DNA of 64,000 bases from Plantago major (GCA_026545765.1 CM048839.1:23374566-23438565), one strand, 5' to 3'. Numbered from the stretch's first letter, positions 1-11,660 are shown. Translations and numbers: made by a program. Notes: a model not told the origin generated them from the letters alone.

Positions 1-609
1 ATAAGCCCATAGTACTCCTTCCAATTCATCGACCCAATCTTTCTTTGCGTCTCCCAGTCTCTTATGAAGATTGTCGACAATGGTACAATTAGTTACCTCA
101 GTTTGTCCATTGGCTTGAGGATACCCAACGGAAGTGAAACGCTGTTCGATCCCCATTTCTTCGCACCAATCTTTGAGCCTGTACCCGGAGAACTGTCGAC
201 CATTGTCCGCAACTAGTATTCGTGGTAGGCCAAATCGACATGATAATTTTCAAAGAAAGTCCATGACCTTATTCTCTGAAATGAAGGTCGTTGCCTCGGC
301 TTCTACCCATTTCGAGAAGTATTCTACGGTCACAATGAGAAATTTTTCCCCGCCGGGTCCTACAGGGAAAGGTCCTACGATGTCCATGCCCCACAGATCG
401 AATGGACATGGGATAGTTGATGGTATCATTGGTATGGTAGGTCGATGGGGGATCCTTGCGAACCTTTGACATTCCGAGCATGATCGTGAGAATCTTCCAG
501 CTTCTTTTTGCATTGCCGGCCAATAATAGCCATTTCTCTGAATTTTCTGGGCCAAGGCCCTTCCTCCTGAATGGTTTCCGCAACTTCCTAAATGGATCTC
601 CTTCAACAC
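1..609 (-). pseudogene. Retrotransposon integrase, truncated by window and broken by a stop
   Basis: Has the H2C2 zinc-binding region (HLGSCGNHSGG...CSECQRF) and the first part of the DDE core (WGMDIVGPFPVG, then FSKWVEAEA). At 250-252 a TGA interrupts the frame, at a place where related elements have Trp (VMDFL-W-K), so a TGG to TGA change is likely. Past the stop the same frame continues with the second Asp (VADNGRQFSG) and the Glu-bearing YPQANGQTEVTN motif and runs off the window at base 1 with LEGVLWAY. All three catalytic acidic residues are present, but the protein cannot be made whole. Confidence 0.88.
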
Positions 610-1718
610 TGTACTGGCCTCAGACGGACCCAGGTAACGGAGGTGAGTTCCATCATAGGACTTTCTATATAGGTTTGTACCAGAGAGGAAGTAGCGTTGG
701 GATCTTCGTTGGACTCTTCTAGATCAGTTGAATCACGGGGTAGAATCTCGTTCTGTAGATAGTTCACGATGTCGCTCATCCAAGTGTTGTCGTCAGATAT
801 GACGTCCATGTTCATTATGACCTCGTTGGCAGTGAGAGTTGATTCATTGGCAGTCATAAGGACCACCGTATGGGTGTCAACAGCTCCGGAGGCCGTAGCC
901 CATTTTGATAATCCGTCGGCAATGGTGTTTTTTGCTCGGTTGATCTTGATCAGACTAAACATGTCGAGCGCTTTTTCTAACTCTTTAACTACCTTTAGAT
1001 ATTTGATCATTGAAGCACTTTTTGTCGTAAATTTGCCCGAGTAATCGCTCCGTGACTAGTCGAGAGTCGAGTAAGCTTTGAGTTTTTTGGCCATGACTGA
1101 CTTGGCCATCTTCATTCCTGCTATCAGAGCCTCATACTCAGCTTCATTGTTTGTTACTGGAAATGTTAAGCGGATAGCATATTCCATCTGGGCTCTTTCT
1201 GGGCTGATTAGTAATAACCCCGTTCCACCAGCATGAGCGGCCGATGAACCGTCCACATAAAGTTCCCATATGTCCTTTTCTTCTGGACCGAGTTCTTTTG
1301 GGATAAAAGCCACTCGGAGGGTCGGTTTATGTTTTAGGGCGGTCACGGGCGGCACTCCTTCTGGTGGGGGAGGTAAGCTAGAACTTTCTTTTTCAGCGAT
1401 AATCCATTCTGCCACGGGATCGATTTCCCGACTTTTTTGAATATCCAATCCAGCCACTTCCGTTGTTAATATCAAAACCTGGCTTGTTGGTGAAATGTCT
1501 TTCGGAGCTTCACTGGAGGCTTGCTCATCTTTATATTTTTGAGGTTCCGTGTTCCCCGGATATTCGGCTAGGAAATCAGCCAGGACCTGGGCTTTTTTGG
1601 CAGATGGAGCTTGATACTCGATCGTATGATCTCCTAACTCAATTGTCCATTTAGCCAACCTTCCTGACTTCGAGGCGTCACCTAAGACCTGTTTCAGTGG
1701 TTGGTTCGTGAGGACCAC
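603..1718 (-). pseudogene. Retrotransposon RNase H and archaeal-type RNase H, broken
   Basis: Continues pol. The C-terminal end of the RT-linked RNase H (VLTNQPLKQVLGD...GRLAKWTIELGDHTIEYQ...AQVLADFLAEY) is followed by the lineage-specific second RNase H: IWELYVDGSSAAHAGGTGLLL, then NNEAEYEALIAGMKMAK, then NTIADGLSKWAT. These carry the D, E and D residues of the RNase H fold. A compensating pair of frameshifts lies near 1010-1070: the DSRLVTERLLGQ segment with the third catalytic Asp is readable only in another frame. A further frameshift upstream (1718-1821) separates it from the RT. Confidence 0.82.
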
Positions 1719-1820
1719 TATCTTGTGGAACTAAGTACGGCTTGAGCTTCTGAGGCCTCTACTAGACAATAGGCATACTTCTCTATTTCCTTGTAGTTTT
1801 TCTCCGCCGTTCAAAGATTT

Positions 1821-3851
1821 TTACTCAGTAGTACACGGAAGGTGTTCGTTCTTCATATCATGCAGATTGGAACTCACCACTTCAGGAGTGATGGCGAGAT
1901 AGATGTACAATAGCTCTCCTTCTTCTTGTTTGGAAAGTAGAGGCGGGGAGGATAAATAGAGCTTCAAGTTCTCAAATGCCTCCTTGCACTCATTGTTCCA
2001 TTCAAACTTGTCCGTTTTCCTTAGGATTTTGAAAAAAGGGAGGTTCTTTTCAGCTGATCTGGAAATGAAGCGGCTAAGGGAAATAACCTTCCCTATGAGT
2101 CTCTGAACGTCCCTGAGTTTCTCCGGATGTGGAAACTCCAATATGGCTTTTATCTTTTCTGGGTTTGCCTCGATCCCTATCTGTGTCCCCATGTACCCCA
2201 AGAATTTTCCTCCAGTTACTCCAAATGTGCATTTGGCTGGATTAAGTTTCATTCCGTATTTTCTTACTATGGCAAAACATCTTTCCAAATGGGGGATGTG
2301 ATCAGATGTCTCCTTGCTTTTAACTAGCATGTCATCTACATAAACCTCCATTGATTTGCCAATCTCTTCTTTGAACATTTGGTTCACCAATCTTTGGTAG
2401 GTGGCGCCAGCGTTTCGTAGGCCGAACGGCATGACCTTGAAACAGTATACTCCTCCTGCGGTGATAAAAGCGGTTTTTTCGATATCATGCTCAGCCATCT
2501 TGATCTGATAGAAGCCTTGAAAAGCATCCATGAAACTCAACAGTGCACACCCGGCAGTTGAGTCTACCAATTGATCAATTCTTGGCAGGGGATAGGGATC
2601 CTTTGGGCAGAAACGGTTGAGACTGGTGAAGTCATTGCACATCCTCCATTTTCCCGGACTTTTCTCTACTAGGACCACATTGCATATCCAATCAGAGTAA
2701 TGAACCTCCTCAATGTGTCCTGCCTTGAGTAGTCGTTCTACCTCATCTGCGATGATCTTGTTGTGGACGGGACCATGGTCTCTCTTCTTATGTCGAATGG
2801 GTCGGACATTTGGATCAACGTGGAGTTCGTGTACCATGACTCGAGGATCTATACCGCTCAGCTCTTCAGTTCCCCAGGCAAAAACATCGGCATTCTTTCT
2901 TAAGAAGGCAATCATTTTGATGGTTGTTTCTGCGTCCATTTCCGAGCCGATTTTCACTGTTTTTTCGGGATATCCTTCTTCAATTGGGATTTCTAAGACG
3001 TCTTCATGGGGGGCCATCCGATTCTCATGAAAGAAGCTTTTGGTCGGCGTTTCACCAGGTGGTTCAGGGGGGATGACTTGATATTCATCGATTCTATCCT
3101 CGCACTCCTTGGCCGTTGCGGCCATTTTCTTTTTCTCTACGCCCATTTTCAACCAGTTAATTCCTTTCTCGGGAGGTCTTTCTCGCCTCTTCCTTCGGCT
3201 TTCTTGTTGGATAAAGAGGCACTGTTTTTTTGTTCTCCGGTCATCTTCTTCTCTCCTTATATCATGTTCACTCTTAAAAGGTCCCAACGCCCTTCTAGTA
3301 GAGAGAGTGTAGCATTCCCATGCTCTTCTCCGATCTCCACTAAGGGATCCGATGCCTGCTGCGGTGGGAAACTTCATCCTTAGGTGGAAGGTTGACACCA
3401 CTACTTTGAATTGATTTAGAGCCGATCTCCCCATAATTATGTTGTATTCGCAACCTGCCTCGGTGACAACAAAAGGGACTTTGTGAGTAACCCTGAGTGG
3501 AGCTTTTCCCATGGAAACCGAGAGATACAGGATTCCTCTTGGCCTGATCCGGTTTCCTCCGAAGCCAACGAGGTCCGTTGTCACTAGTAACAATCCTCTT
3601 AAACTCATTTCCATTTTTCGGACAGTGCTCATGAAGAGGATGTTAGAGGAGGCACCGGTATCGATTAATACCTTTGTGATCTCATAACCTGCTATGTCCA
3701 TTTCCACCACCAAGGGGACATCCGGGTCATGGACCAATCCTTCTCCCTTGCATGGAGGGGGTGCTTCAGATTCGTCAAAGGTGATCACGTTGGTGCCGGG
3801 AGCCACCATATTGACGGATTTCTCATCCGAATTTCTCAGTGATCTTGCCAT
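1821..3851 (-). pseudogene. Retrotransposon protease and reverse transcriptase, partial polyprotein
   Basis: An open 676-codon stretch of the pol polyprotein. An aspartic protease motif (LIDTGASSNI) sits near residue 62. The reverse transcriptase follows with FMDAFQGFYQI, the PFGLRNAGATYQR block and the catalytic YVDD at residues 504-507 (2331-2342). The N-terminal half of the first RNase H begins (FEWNNECKEAFENLK) and is then lost to a frameshift near 1870. The catalytic residues of protease and RT are still present. Upstream the same frame continues toward 3955 but has a TGA at about 3880, so the start given here is only an internal Met. Confidence 0.9.
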
Positions 3852-4196
3852 GGCTTCTCGAGCATTCCTACTGTCTCATCTAGTAGGTCCTCCGGCAATG
3901 CTAAGTATTCTCCCAAAACGGACCGGGTTATCATCTACGTAAGCTGGTTGAGTTTTGACGTATGCTACCCTCCTGTTCTCTCGTGCCGGACTTGGGGATC
4001 TCCTAGCCTCTCGGCGTCCTCTCGGGCTCGGTGGTCCGGGTAACACTGATTGTCTTCTTGGGCTAAACGAGCGTCTCTTGATCGGAGCGGGCCTTTCACC
4101 TCTGTTATGCCTAGGGCTAGACCCTCTGGGAGGAGAACGACGGGGAGATGCATTTCTCCGGTCCCTTGCACCACGCGGCTCATTGGACTGGTACCT

Positions 4197-6199
4197 TCAT
4201 CCGGCTTCGCGTTGGTCGGTGCCCTCGGACTTCCTCATGATGTATTCTTGCAAATATCCCATTTCGATCAACCTCTGGATTTCCTGCCTGAGGTGCGTGC
4301 ATTTTCCAGTGGAGTGTCCCGTCTGTTGGTGGAAGTGACAGTACTCGTTCGAGTTCCTGGTGAACCTGGTTTCCTTGTGCTTGGGGGGCCATTGGATTGG
4401 GAAGCCTTGACTTTGCATGATGGTCAAGATTTGTTCCTTGGGGACTTTTAGATCAACGTAGTTTATGTAAACTTTTCGGGGAGATCTTCTTCTTTCCTCA
4501 ACCCTTCCTATTCTATCACCTTTCCGCTTTTGCTCGAAATGTTGGTTTCCCAACCTTGTGTTATCTGGTACTGGTTTTGCCTTCTTGACCTCGGCTCTCA
4601 CTACCATTTTGTCGAGGGTTTCGTGTGTGCTCAAGAATTTTTTGATTACTTCATTCAACTCTCGTTCGGTGGTTATTCCTGCATCAACAATCGTGTAGCG
4701 GAATGAAGCGTTGTTGGTGTTCTCGCCCATGTGGAATACTCGATCTTTGATGGGGTGTGACTCAACGAGGACAACTGCTTGTTCAAACCTTTTGACAAAC
4801 GATCTCAAGCTTTCATGTTCCTTTTGCACAGTTTCTGCCAGGTAGCTGACCGGACGAGCTGTTTCAAGGAAGTTCTCGAATCGCAGAGTGAATTTGGTGA
4901 TCATCTGGTTCCAGGATGTTATAGTGTTGGGCCGGAGGTGCTTCCACCAAGTCATGGCGGGTACGTAGAGGGTGTTGGGAAATAACTGTGCCTTTACATT
5001 GTCCGGTACTCCCATGCCTCCCAGGGATGCCTCAAAACGAATTCGGTGATCTATTGGGCATGTGTTTCCCTCATACGTTTCCTTAGAACTCGGGGCACTC
5101 CTCCCCGGAGGGAGTTCGGTGTCCCTCATAGCTTGGCAAAGAGGATTCAGGCTCCTTCCATATTTCATGATATCTCTTGCATGGGTAAGTGTTTCTAGCT
5201 TTGACCGTTCCAATTCTAGGGCAGCTTCGTGGATCCTAACTTGTTCTTTAATTTGTTTGGTTTCATCCATGTGCCTGTCCCCCCTGTGAGTCCTGGCAGA
5301 CCTTGACCTGGTTCGGTTTCGATGATGTTCCCTTCCCCTATCTCGGCTTCCCCTCCTGTGGTCTCGATAATCATCATTCCTAGTCATCCTGGTTGGCGAC
5401 TGTATTCTTTCATTACGGAATTGTCCATGGCAGGGATGGTTTTGGGGTGGAGTGTCGCCCCGGTACCCGCTGAGAGTTTCGTTCTCCTCGTCGTATTGAT
5501 CCCCGTGGTCCCTTCTCCCGACATCTTGACGTTGCCAATTTCGCGCGGTGGTTCGAGAAGGAGTTGGGCCACGACGTGTTCTCTCGTCGACTCCCATGTT
5601 CTCCTCTCTACCTGTCCTCCGATTGTTTCTCGAGTGCAAATTACTCCGAGCCCGGCGATTTAGCATGTTTCGTAAGTCTCCCGTGGCTCTACGACTTGAG
5701 GCTCTGAGACTTTCGGACCGATCGGTATTTTGAGAGTTCGGGGGTCCTCTGGATTCCACCACATGATCTGTTGTTACTTGTGGTTGATTCTGGATCGGCA
5801 ATACGGGAGCGCTTCTTCGTGGTGCGTTGTTAGAGTTGTCTGGGAGGTTCACGCCTGACCCTAATTGAGGTTGGGTCCTTAGTAACAGGGCGGCTTGCAA
5901 AAGTTGAATTTGAGCTTCATTGTATCCGACAAGTAGACCGAGGTATATGATCATTGCGTCTACAGGTGCCGGAGTTGGTGGATTGGGAGGGCATTGCTGT
6001 CCCGTTCGTCGTTCCGTGGTGGAAAAGAAGCTTCGAGGCCATCCCTATCATCATGTTCATTGATCCGTTGATTCCCTGTGAAAGGATTGACTTCCCGTGG
6101 GGTGCGGTTGCGGACTTGACTTCAGGGCCCAACATCAGAAGTTGTTGATCTAAGGATTACTGGAGCGGTCCTTCTAGTACGTCTTCTAGCTGGAGCCAT
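4197..6199 (-). pseudogene. Retrotransposon gag (Tat lineage), broken
   Basis: The coat protein of the LTR element. It begins at an ATG at 6199 followed by an Arg-rich MAPARRRTRRTAP stretch. A TGA after about 25 codons breaks this frame, and a frameshift near 6000 leads into the main frame that is open from 5954 to 4197. That part has an Arg/Asp/Gly-rich low-complexity segment, then the gag core (NTLYVPAMTWWKHLRP...RFENFLETARPV) and near the C-terminus a zinc-knuckle-like CHFHQQTGHSTGKC motif typical of Tat gag. The gag and protease frames are the same, but a stop near 4197 and further frame breaks separate them. It is not functional as it stands. Confidence 0.85.
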
Positions 6200-6218
6200 G
6201 GCTTTTTGTACTAAGTGA

Positions 6219-6236
6219 TTCCCACAGACGGCACCA
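6219..6236 (-). other. Primer-binding site of the Tat-lineage element
   Basis: Reading the minus strand just inside the LTR gives TGGTGCCGTCTGTGGGAA, the kind of tRNA-3'-end complement (starting TGG) that primes minus-strand DNA synthesis. The first gag ATG follows about 20 bases downstream, at 6199. Confidence 0.65.
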
Positions 6237-6239
6237 ATA

Positions 6240-6930
6240 TGATGTGGGGTAAAAATGGATAAGTCGCTAGTTAGTTCGTCGACGCCCTAGATGGATGTAG
6301 TTCTTGCTCGAGCGATGATATTAGTTAGCGGAAGTCGAATAGTCCTTGGTTCAAGTCGCTTTTACTTTGATTAAATTCGTGACTTCGCGGACCTAGACAC
6401 GTTTGTGGTCCGAGGTTGAGTCCGTCGGTCATCCGTTGCGTCTGTCGGTCCTCGGTGGTGTCCGTCGTTGATCTGTGACAAGAAAATAAGGGGTTAGACC
6501 ATTTTGGGCCGGTTTGCCTAGAACAACCCGGTACTTAGATTCAACTAGTTAATAAGTCGGTCGACTTTTTAATCTAGGACTTAAAAACTTCGATAGTAGA
6601 TTTTCGGAAGTCGTTACTTACCGTTTATGAGGAGTAGAGGCCTTGTATTTATAGGCAAAGGTTTGTTATCATCCTCTCTTGGATGAGTGCCAAGTGTACG
6701 GTCCGGATTCGTCCATGCTAGAACTTGGGCTCATGGGCCCTTAATGGACTTGGCCCATTAAGTAGATGAGGCTTGGATTGTAGTCCAAAGGTCGAAGTAT
6801 TAGAGGGTCGGCCTCTTGATTTTGGTGTAGTCGGACCTTTAACTTTGATGAGGTCGAACTACCTTGATAGCATTGTACCGATATGATTAAGTCTTCTTAG
6901 TTCGGGAGTAGAACTTAAAGGTACATATCA
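6240..6930 (-). repeat. 5' long terminal repeat of the Tat-lineage element
   Basis: On the minus strand the segment opens TGATATGTACC and closes CCCCACATCA, giving the TG...CA ends with a 4-bp TGAT/ATCA inversion. It abuts the primer-binding site with a 3-base gap and is 691 bp long, normal for this lineage. The partner LTR is not in the window, so the outer edge at 6930 rests on the terminal dinucleotides alone. The flanking bases GTATT (6931-6935) would be the target duplication. Confidence 0.75.
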
Positions 6931-7934
6931 GTATTCATGTTTAATTGTTTTTTGTCACGGCATAATATTTACAACCAAGGAAGAACCTCGCTAACGAAGC
7001 TGTACATTTTAGTTTCTCAGGTTTTTTATAATCAGGTTAGGTGCTTCTGGTACATGTTATCTATATCATAAATGTATGTCAACTGGCCAACTTTGTTGAT
7101 ATATGTCAAAAGATCTGTTTTGATGGGATTGCATCAACCTCTATAGATAAACATTAGTGCATATGGCTCTTCATGTGGAGGGCTCAACATCTCACTTCTT
7201 GCTTTCTCAATTTTCTCATCTTCTTAATTTTTAGATATATGTCTTCTTCAGCACGAATAGTCTATACTCTGTACAGTTAGACACACAACATTACTTTTGC
7301 GCAACGATAAGCTAAGGCTCTTATTTCTTCAATGAAAGTCCTGGTATCATTTGGGCAGAAGATTGCAATACTGTTATTGATGCCCCAACTGCCAGCTGGT
7401 TCAAGATAGATGAAATAAAAAAAAGGTGATTATCATAGTCTTAAAATTTGTCATATCAAATGCTCTCGTAGTGAGGCTACGTATAGTTTCGCTAAAGTTA
7501 GTTAGTTTAGGAGATTCACAAGGTACTGTACTACCTTCTTGAATTCTATGTGGCTGTAGCCTCATGCTGTGGACTTGTTTAGAGTCCTGTGCATTATTCA
7601 CTAATGAAAGTTATATTTTCATTAAAGAAAACTGTATGAACCTTCAGTTCTTTCTTTTTGGTGGTTTGGGTAACTGAAACTTCAGTTCTTTCTTTTTCTT
7701 GGCAGCATGTTTTTAATGTATTTGGAATCATTTTCTGATAAGAGACATCAACTTTTGTTCGTCAAACTATTCAGATAGACATTTGAGTTATATTAGTCTC
7801 TTTTGCACATCTGGCTAACAACATCAAGCTAAGGTGCTAGGGGACGTGGAGAGTTATATTTTTGTGATCTTGGGGGACTATACTAATAGATTGAAAATGA
7901 TTGTAAAATGAGTACATGATGATATATGCTACAC
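6931..7934. other. Intergenic, no gene seen
   Basis: AT-rich DNA with short random ORFs only. Two short direct repeats (CTTCAGTTCTTTCTTTTT) occur near 7640 and 7680. No coding similarity or structured element is recognised. Confidence 0.5.
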
Positions 7935-8700
7935 AGGATGGGATTCACGGTACGGTTGTCTTGGTACCTTCATCTACATCTTATAACTGTTGACAAATGC
8001 CCAGAAGATTATTTTGCTTTGTCTGATCGCAAGATAAAGATTTTTCCATGGAGAACCTAAGAGAATGTGATACATGTTCTTCAGTTGTGTGAAAAACATA
8101 TTGTTGTTTAAATGATGGGCCGGTGCTATGTTTGTGCTTGTGGTTAGAACCTGTGTTGCATATTGTGGAGGATTGTCATTATGCTGGACTATATAGGACT
8201 CTATATTCCTTTCCAAACATTGTCATTGATGTAACAACTGATATTGTTGAAAATTGGGTTCACATATGCATGTTGGTGTTTCTGCTAAGGAGTTCAAGCC
8301 TTTGTGGTTTCATGCAGGTGCATTTGGAATTACATGAATAAGATCATGTCCAATGTAGAAGGTTTTGAGACAAAGGAATTCAGGGATCTAGCAGCAGATT
8401 ATCTAGCCAGGTGTAATCTCACTTCCGGAATGTTAGGTGGATCAAAATCAATTTTGATGCGTCTATCAAGAGGAATCAATCTTTTGCTGGAGCAGCTGTC
8501 ATTATTCATTGGGGCAAGTTGTCAGCTATATTCGTCAACATATCATGTTTCTCCAAGATCCCATTGTTGTGGAGGCAGCAACGACGTCCTTGTAGTTCTG
8601 CTGGGTGGAAATGGTGGAGGAAAGGGACGTGCTAGGCTCCGACACTCCGAACATAAAATTGCATTCGTTGATTATCTAACATCATTCTTATATGTGGCCT
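7935..8700 (+). pseudogene. LINE-type C-terminal fragment: RT zinc-binding and RNase H remains
   Basis: Broken pieces in shifting frames resemble the tail of plant LINE polyproteins. KIKIFPWRT (about 8030) resembles the KVKIFLWR block before the RT zinc-binding domain. LEPVLHIVEDCHYA (about 8140) resembles its Cys/His part. RWIKINFDASIKRNQSFAGAAVIIHW (8430-8515) matches the start of the RNase H-like domain, and DPIVVEAATTSL (about 8550) is its helix with the catalytic Glu. Stops and frameshifts occur throughout. The relic ends close to the CACTA insertion at 8769. It could come from a LINE or from a stand-alone RNase H-like gene. Confidence 0.6.
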
Positions 8701-8768
8701 TCAAACAGATTATCAGTGCTGATTGCAATTTCAGATTGTCATTGTTTTTCCAATTTATATGGTTATTC

Positions 8769-9792
8769 CACTACAAAAAATCTGGGCTGTAGCGACGGAT
8801 AGATCCGTCGGTACAGCCCAGCTATCCGTCGCCCCAGCTCTGGCGACGGATCGGGCGACGGATAGAAAATCCGCCCCTGAAAGCTGGCGGATAAAATCCG
8901 TCGTCAATTCATGACGGATTGACGGATTGACCTTTTTAAAAAAAAAATGATTATGGGCGACGGATAGATCTATCTGCCCACAAAAAAAATAAATCCGTAT
9001 CTAATTTTATATTCAGACGGATTAATCCGGCGATGGTGGTGCGGTGGTGGCGTGGTGGTGTGTGGTGGGTGGTGGTGGTGGTGGGAGGTGGTGGTGGTGT
9101 TGGAAGGGTGGTGGTGGTGGTGGAGGAGATGGTGGTGGTGGCAGGGTGGTGGTGCGGTGGTGGTGGGAGTAGAGAGGTGGTGGTGGTGGAGATGGTGGTG
9201 GAGGAGGATGGTGGAGGAAAGGAGGTGGTGGTGGTGGAGGATGGTGGTGGTGGCAGGGTGGTGGTGGTGGGAGGAGAGAGGTGGTGGTGGTGGTGGTGAG
9301 ATGGTGGTGGAGGAAAGGAGGTGGTGGTGGAGGATGGTGGTGGTGGGAGGAGAAAGGTGGTGGTGGAGGATGGTGGTGGTGGGAGGAGAAAGGTGGTGGA
9401 GGAGATGGTGGTGGTGGAGGATGGTGGTGGTGGGAGGAGATGGTGGTGTTGGGAGGAGGAGGAGAGGAGAAGTAGTGGAGAAAAGGAGGTGGTGGAGGAG
9501 ATATATTATATTTTTTTTAGGTTTTTAGCGACGGATAGATCTAGATCTATCCGTCGCTAATTTTTTTTTTTTTTTAATTTTCCGGCCTTGTAGCGACGGA
9601 TAAATCTATCCGTCGCTAAATTTTTATTTTTTTTTTTTTGGTCAACGCTCTGTAGCGACGGATAACCTTTATCCGTCGCCAAACGGGGCGACGGATAGAA
9701 TCCGTCGCCCCAAGTAGCGATCCGTCGCTACAGGGGCGACGGATTTTATCCGTCGCCCCTTTCCGTCCTGTTACGGATGGATTCTTGTAGTG
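8769..9792. mobile_element. Non-autonomous CACTA (En/Spm) transposon
   Basis: The left end reads CACTACAAAAAATC and the right end, reverse-complemented, reads CACTACAAGAATCC, the diagnostic CACTA terminal inverted repeats. Both subterminal regions are packed with direct and inverted copies of GCGACGGAT/ATCCGTCGC, the usual transposase-binding-type subterminal repeats. The interior has no transposase, only a GGT/GGA-rich array and T-runs. The flanking 3-bp sites are TTC and CTC, so the target duplication matches at 2 of 3 bases. The 1,024-bp size fits a deletion derivative. Confidence 0.82.
9031..9500 (+). repeat. GGT/GGA-rich minisatellite inside the CACTA element
   Basis: About 470 bases made almost only of G, T and A on the plus strand, built from GGT and GGA triplets with a higher-order phrase (GATGGTGGTGGTGGGAGGAG) repeated several times between 9330 and 9450. 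The long Trp/Val/Gly-rich ORFs here are artefacts of the repeat. Strand asymmetry is extreme: there is hardly any C on the plus strand. Confidence 0.9.
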
Positions 9793-10754
9793 CTCTGTCA
9801 TTGTGTAAGTACGTGATCTCGATTTGCTTTTTATATGGATGCATTCAATGATAAGTGAACTGATGCATTGAGTTGATGAGGGTTTAGTTGAGTTGGTTAA
9901 ATGTTCTGGACTTCTGGTAGTTTATTAAAATGATCCCTGGAGGGGATTTGGGTAGCATGCTTAGTTTTTTGTAATTTCTCTTTTTTGTTTTCCATTTGTT
10001 AGACCCATGATTTAGAGCATGATTAATCATTTCATTCAGTAATAGAATGAACCCAGGAATGGTAATTGTGTTACATTAAGTTTTTTTTTTTTTTTTTTTT
10101 GGAGCAACACATATTTTCGTACATATTCCCTTACATATATACTTGAGCAGCAAGGAAAACATAGTGGTTTAAGAACCTGCCCTTATTTATACTCAATTTT
10201 AGATTTAAATGTCATTGAAGTATATACACTATGAGCAACTATTTATACCGTATTTATCCGTACTATGAAAAAAGTTACATAGTGTCGAGTCCTAATCTTA
10301 CTACAATGTCGTTGAAGTATATATATTGTGAGCAAGTATTGTAATATTTTTAATTTAATTTTTATAAGTAATAGAAAATTACGTCTCGGTGTAAATGCGG
10401 TGAGATTACCATACACTTGGGGTGTGAGAGGTGTCATTTTCCTTGATATTAAAAGAATCAAGAATTTTACCTATTTGACTGCATCAAATGGACATTCTCT
10501 TAATTAAACGCACTCCCTCCACCGCGGTAATAACTTCGTAGCCTAGAATTTTTTTTATGAATTTTGTATAATTACTACAAAAGATATCGAGTATGTTTAT
10601 TTTTTAATTTTATATTCTTATCATATTGATTTTTTTATTTTTTTAATTTATGAGTAGTAATTTGTTCAAAATTTAAAAGAATCAAGCTTCGGAAGTTTCT
10701 TTTGAGACGACATGAGTACTATCATTTAGAATTATTTTGTAGTAGAATAATTTA
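9793..10754. other. Intergenic, AT-rich
   Basis: No gene seen. A run of about 20 T lies near 10080-10100. Nothing else is recognised. Confidence 0.5.
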
Positions 10755-10812
10755 GTTCCATCTTTTTCAACATGACGGGCACCGCACTCTATGCGCGGTG
10801 TACCATTTCTAG
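10755..10812 (+). mobile_element. Helitron-like 3' terminus
   Basis: A GC-rich hairpin (GGCACCGC, loop, GCGGTGTACC) in AT-rich DNA is followed within about ten bases by CTAG and then T. This is the layout of a plant Helitron 3' end (hairpin, then CTRR, inserted before T). The 5' end (TC...) was not found, so the element's extent is unknown. It would lie to the left of 10812. Confidence 0.45.
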
Positions 10813-10839
10813 TATTCATTATAATTCTAACCCTTAGCA

Positions 10840-11660
10840 TAACTCCAACAAAATCAATTCATCATTAAAAAAACTCAATTTGTCTTCTCTGATTAAATTC
10901 TAAGTACGAAATCAACCCCAACAAAATAAGTTCATCATTAAAATTCAATCTCTCTTATTCAATTAAATTCAAAGTCCCAATCCAACTCTAACAAAATATA
11001 TTCATTATAAAAAAAAACAACGATAACCAATAATTCTTCTCCATCCGCTTTAATTAAATTGAAACAGATCAATGCGCACTAATTCAAACCCTAATTCAAC
11101 TCGAAATAAGACATTTCATTATCAGAAACAACGATAGTACTTTCCTTCATATACCTTTTCTATTATTTGTAACTAAATGCCACAATAACACGCGTAGCGT
11201 GTTCTATATAAGTGGACAACTATTAGAGTTGTGCAATTGAGTACTTACTTTAAGTTAAATTAAACTCATTTGTAATAAGTATATAAATCAGACTTTAGTT
11301 ACAAAAAACAATATGTTCAATTCAATTAAATTACAAGCCCTAATGCAACCCTAACAAAATCAATTCATCATTCAAAAAAATTAAATATGTCTTCTCCAAT
11401 TAAATTTCAAGCACTAATTCAACCCCAACCAAATCAATTCATCGTAAAAAAACAAGGATAACCAATCTTTCTTCTTCATCGTCTCCAATTGAATCAAAAT
11501 AGATCAATTCGCACTAACTCAAACCTTATTTCAACTCGGAAAAAAAGGGCAATTCATTATCAGGAAACAACGATATTACTTACATTCATATATTTCATCA
11601 ATTATTTTTAAGTAGATGCTACAATATCACATGTAGCGTATTCTAACTTAATAAGGGAGG
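10840..11660 (+). repeat. Two diverged ~400-bp direct repeats, each ending in a hairpin
   Basis: Unit A (about 10840-11225) and unit B (about 11300-11660) share ordered blocks: ACAAAATCAATTCATCATT, TTCATCGT/TTCTCCATC, AATAGATCAATTCGCACTAA, CATTATCAG(G)AAACAACGATA, and a terminal ACACGCGTAGCGTGT-type palindrome (ATCACATGTAGCGTATT in B). The terminal hairpins and shared tail suggest tandem Helitron-like 3' ends, but neither keeps a clear CTRR-T terminus. Confidence 0.5.

Larger units (their letters stand above)
1..6930 (-). mobile_element. Ty3/gypsy LTR retrotransposon, Tat lineage, 5' part
   Basis: Reading down the minus strand the order is LTR (6930-6240), primer-binding site, gag, protease, reverse transcriptase, RNase H with a second archaeal-type RNase H, and integrase, which runs off the window start. 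The extra RNase H with its YVDGSS motif and the gag knuckle CHFH...GH...C are hallmarks of the Tat (Retand/Ogre-like) lineage of plant Ty3/gypsy elements. The reading frame is broken by several stops and frameshifts, so this copy cannot make a full polyprotein. The 3' LTR and polypurine tract lie outside the window. Confidence 0.93.

Noticed and set aside
9033..9560. Long Trp/Val/Gly-rich ORFs on the plus strand
   Set aside because: They are open only because GGT/GGA repeats lack stop codons in these frames. No coding evidence.
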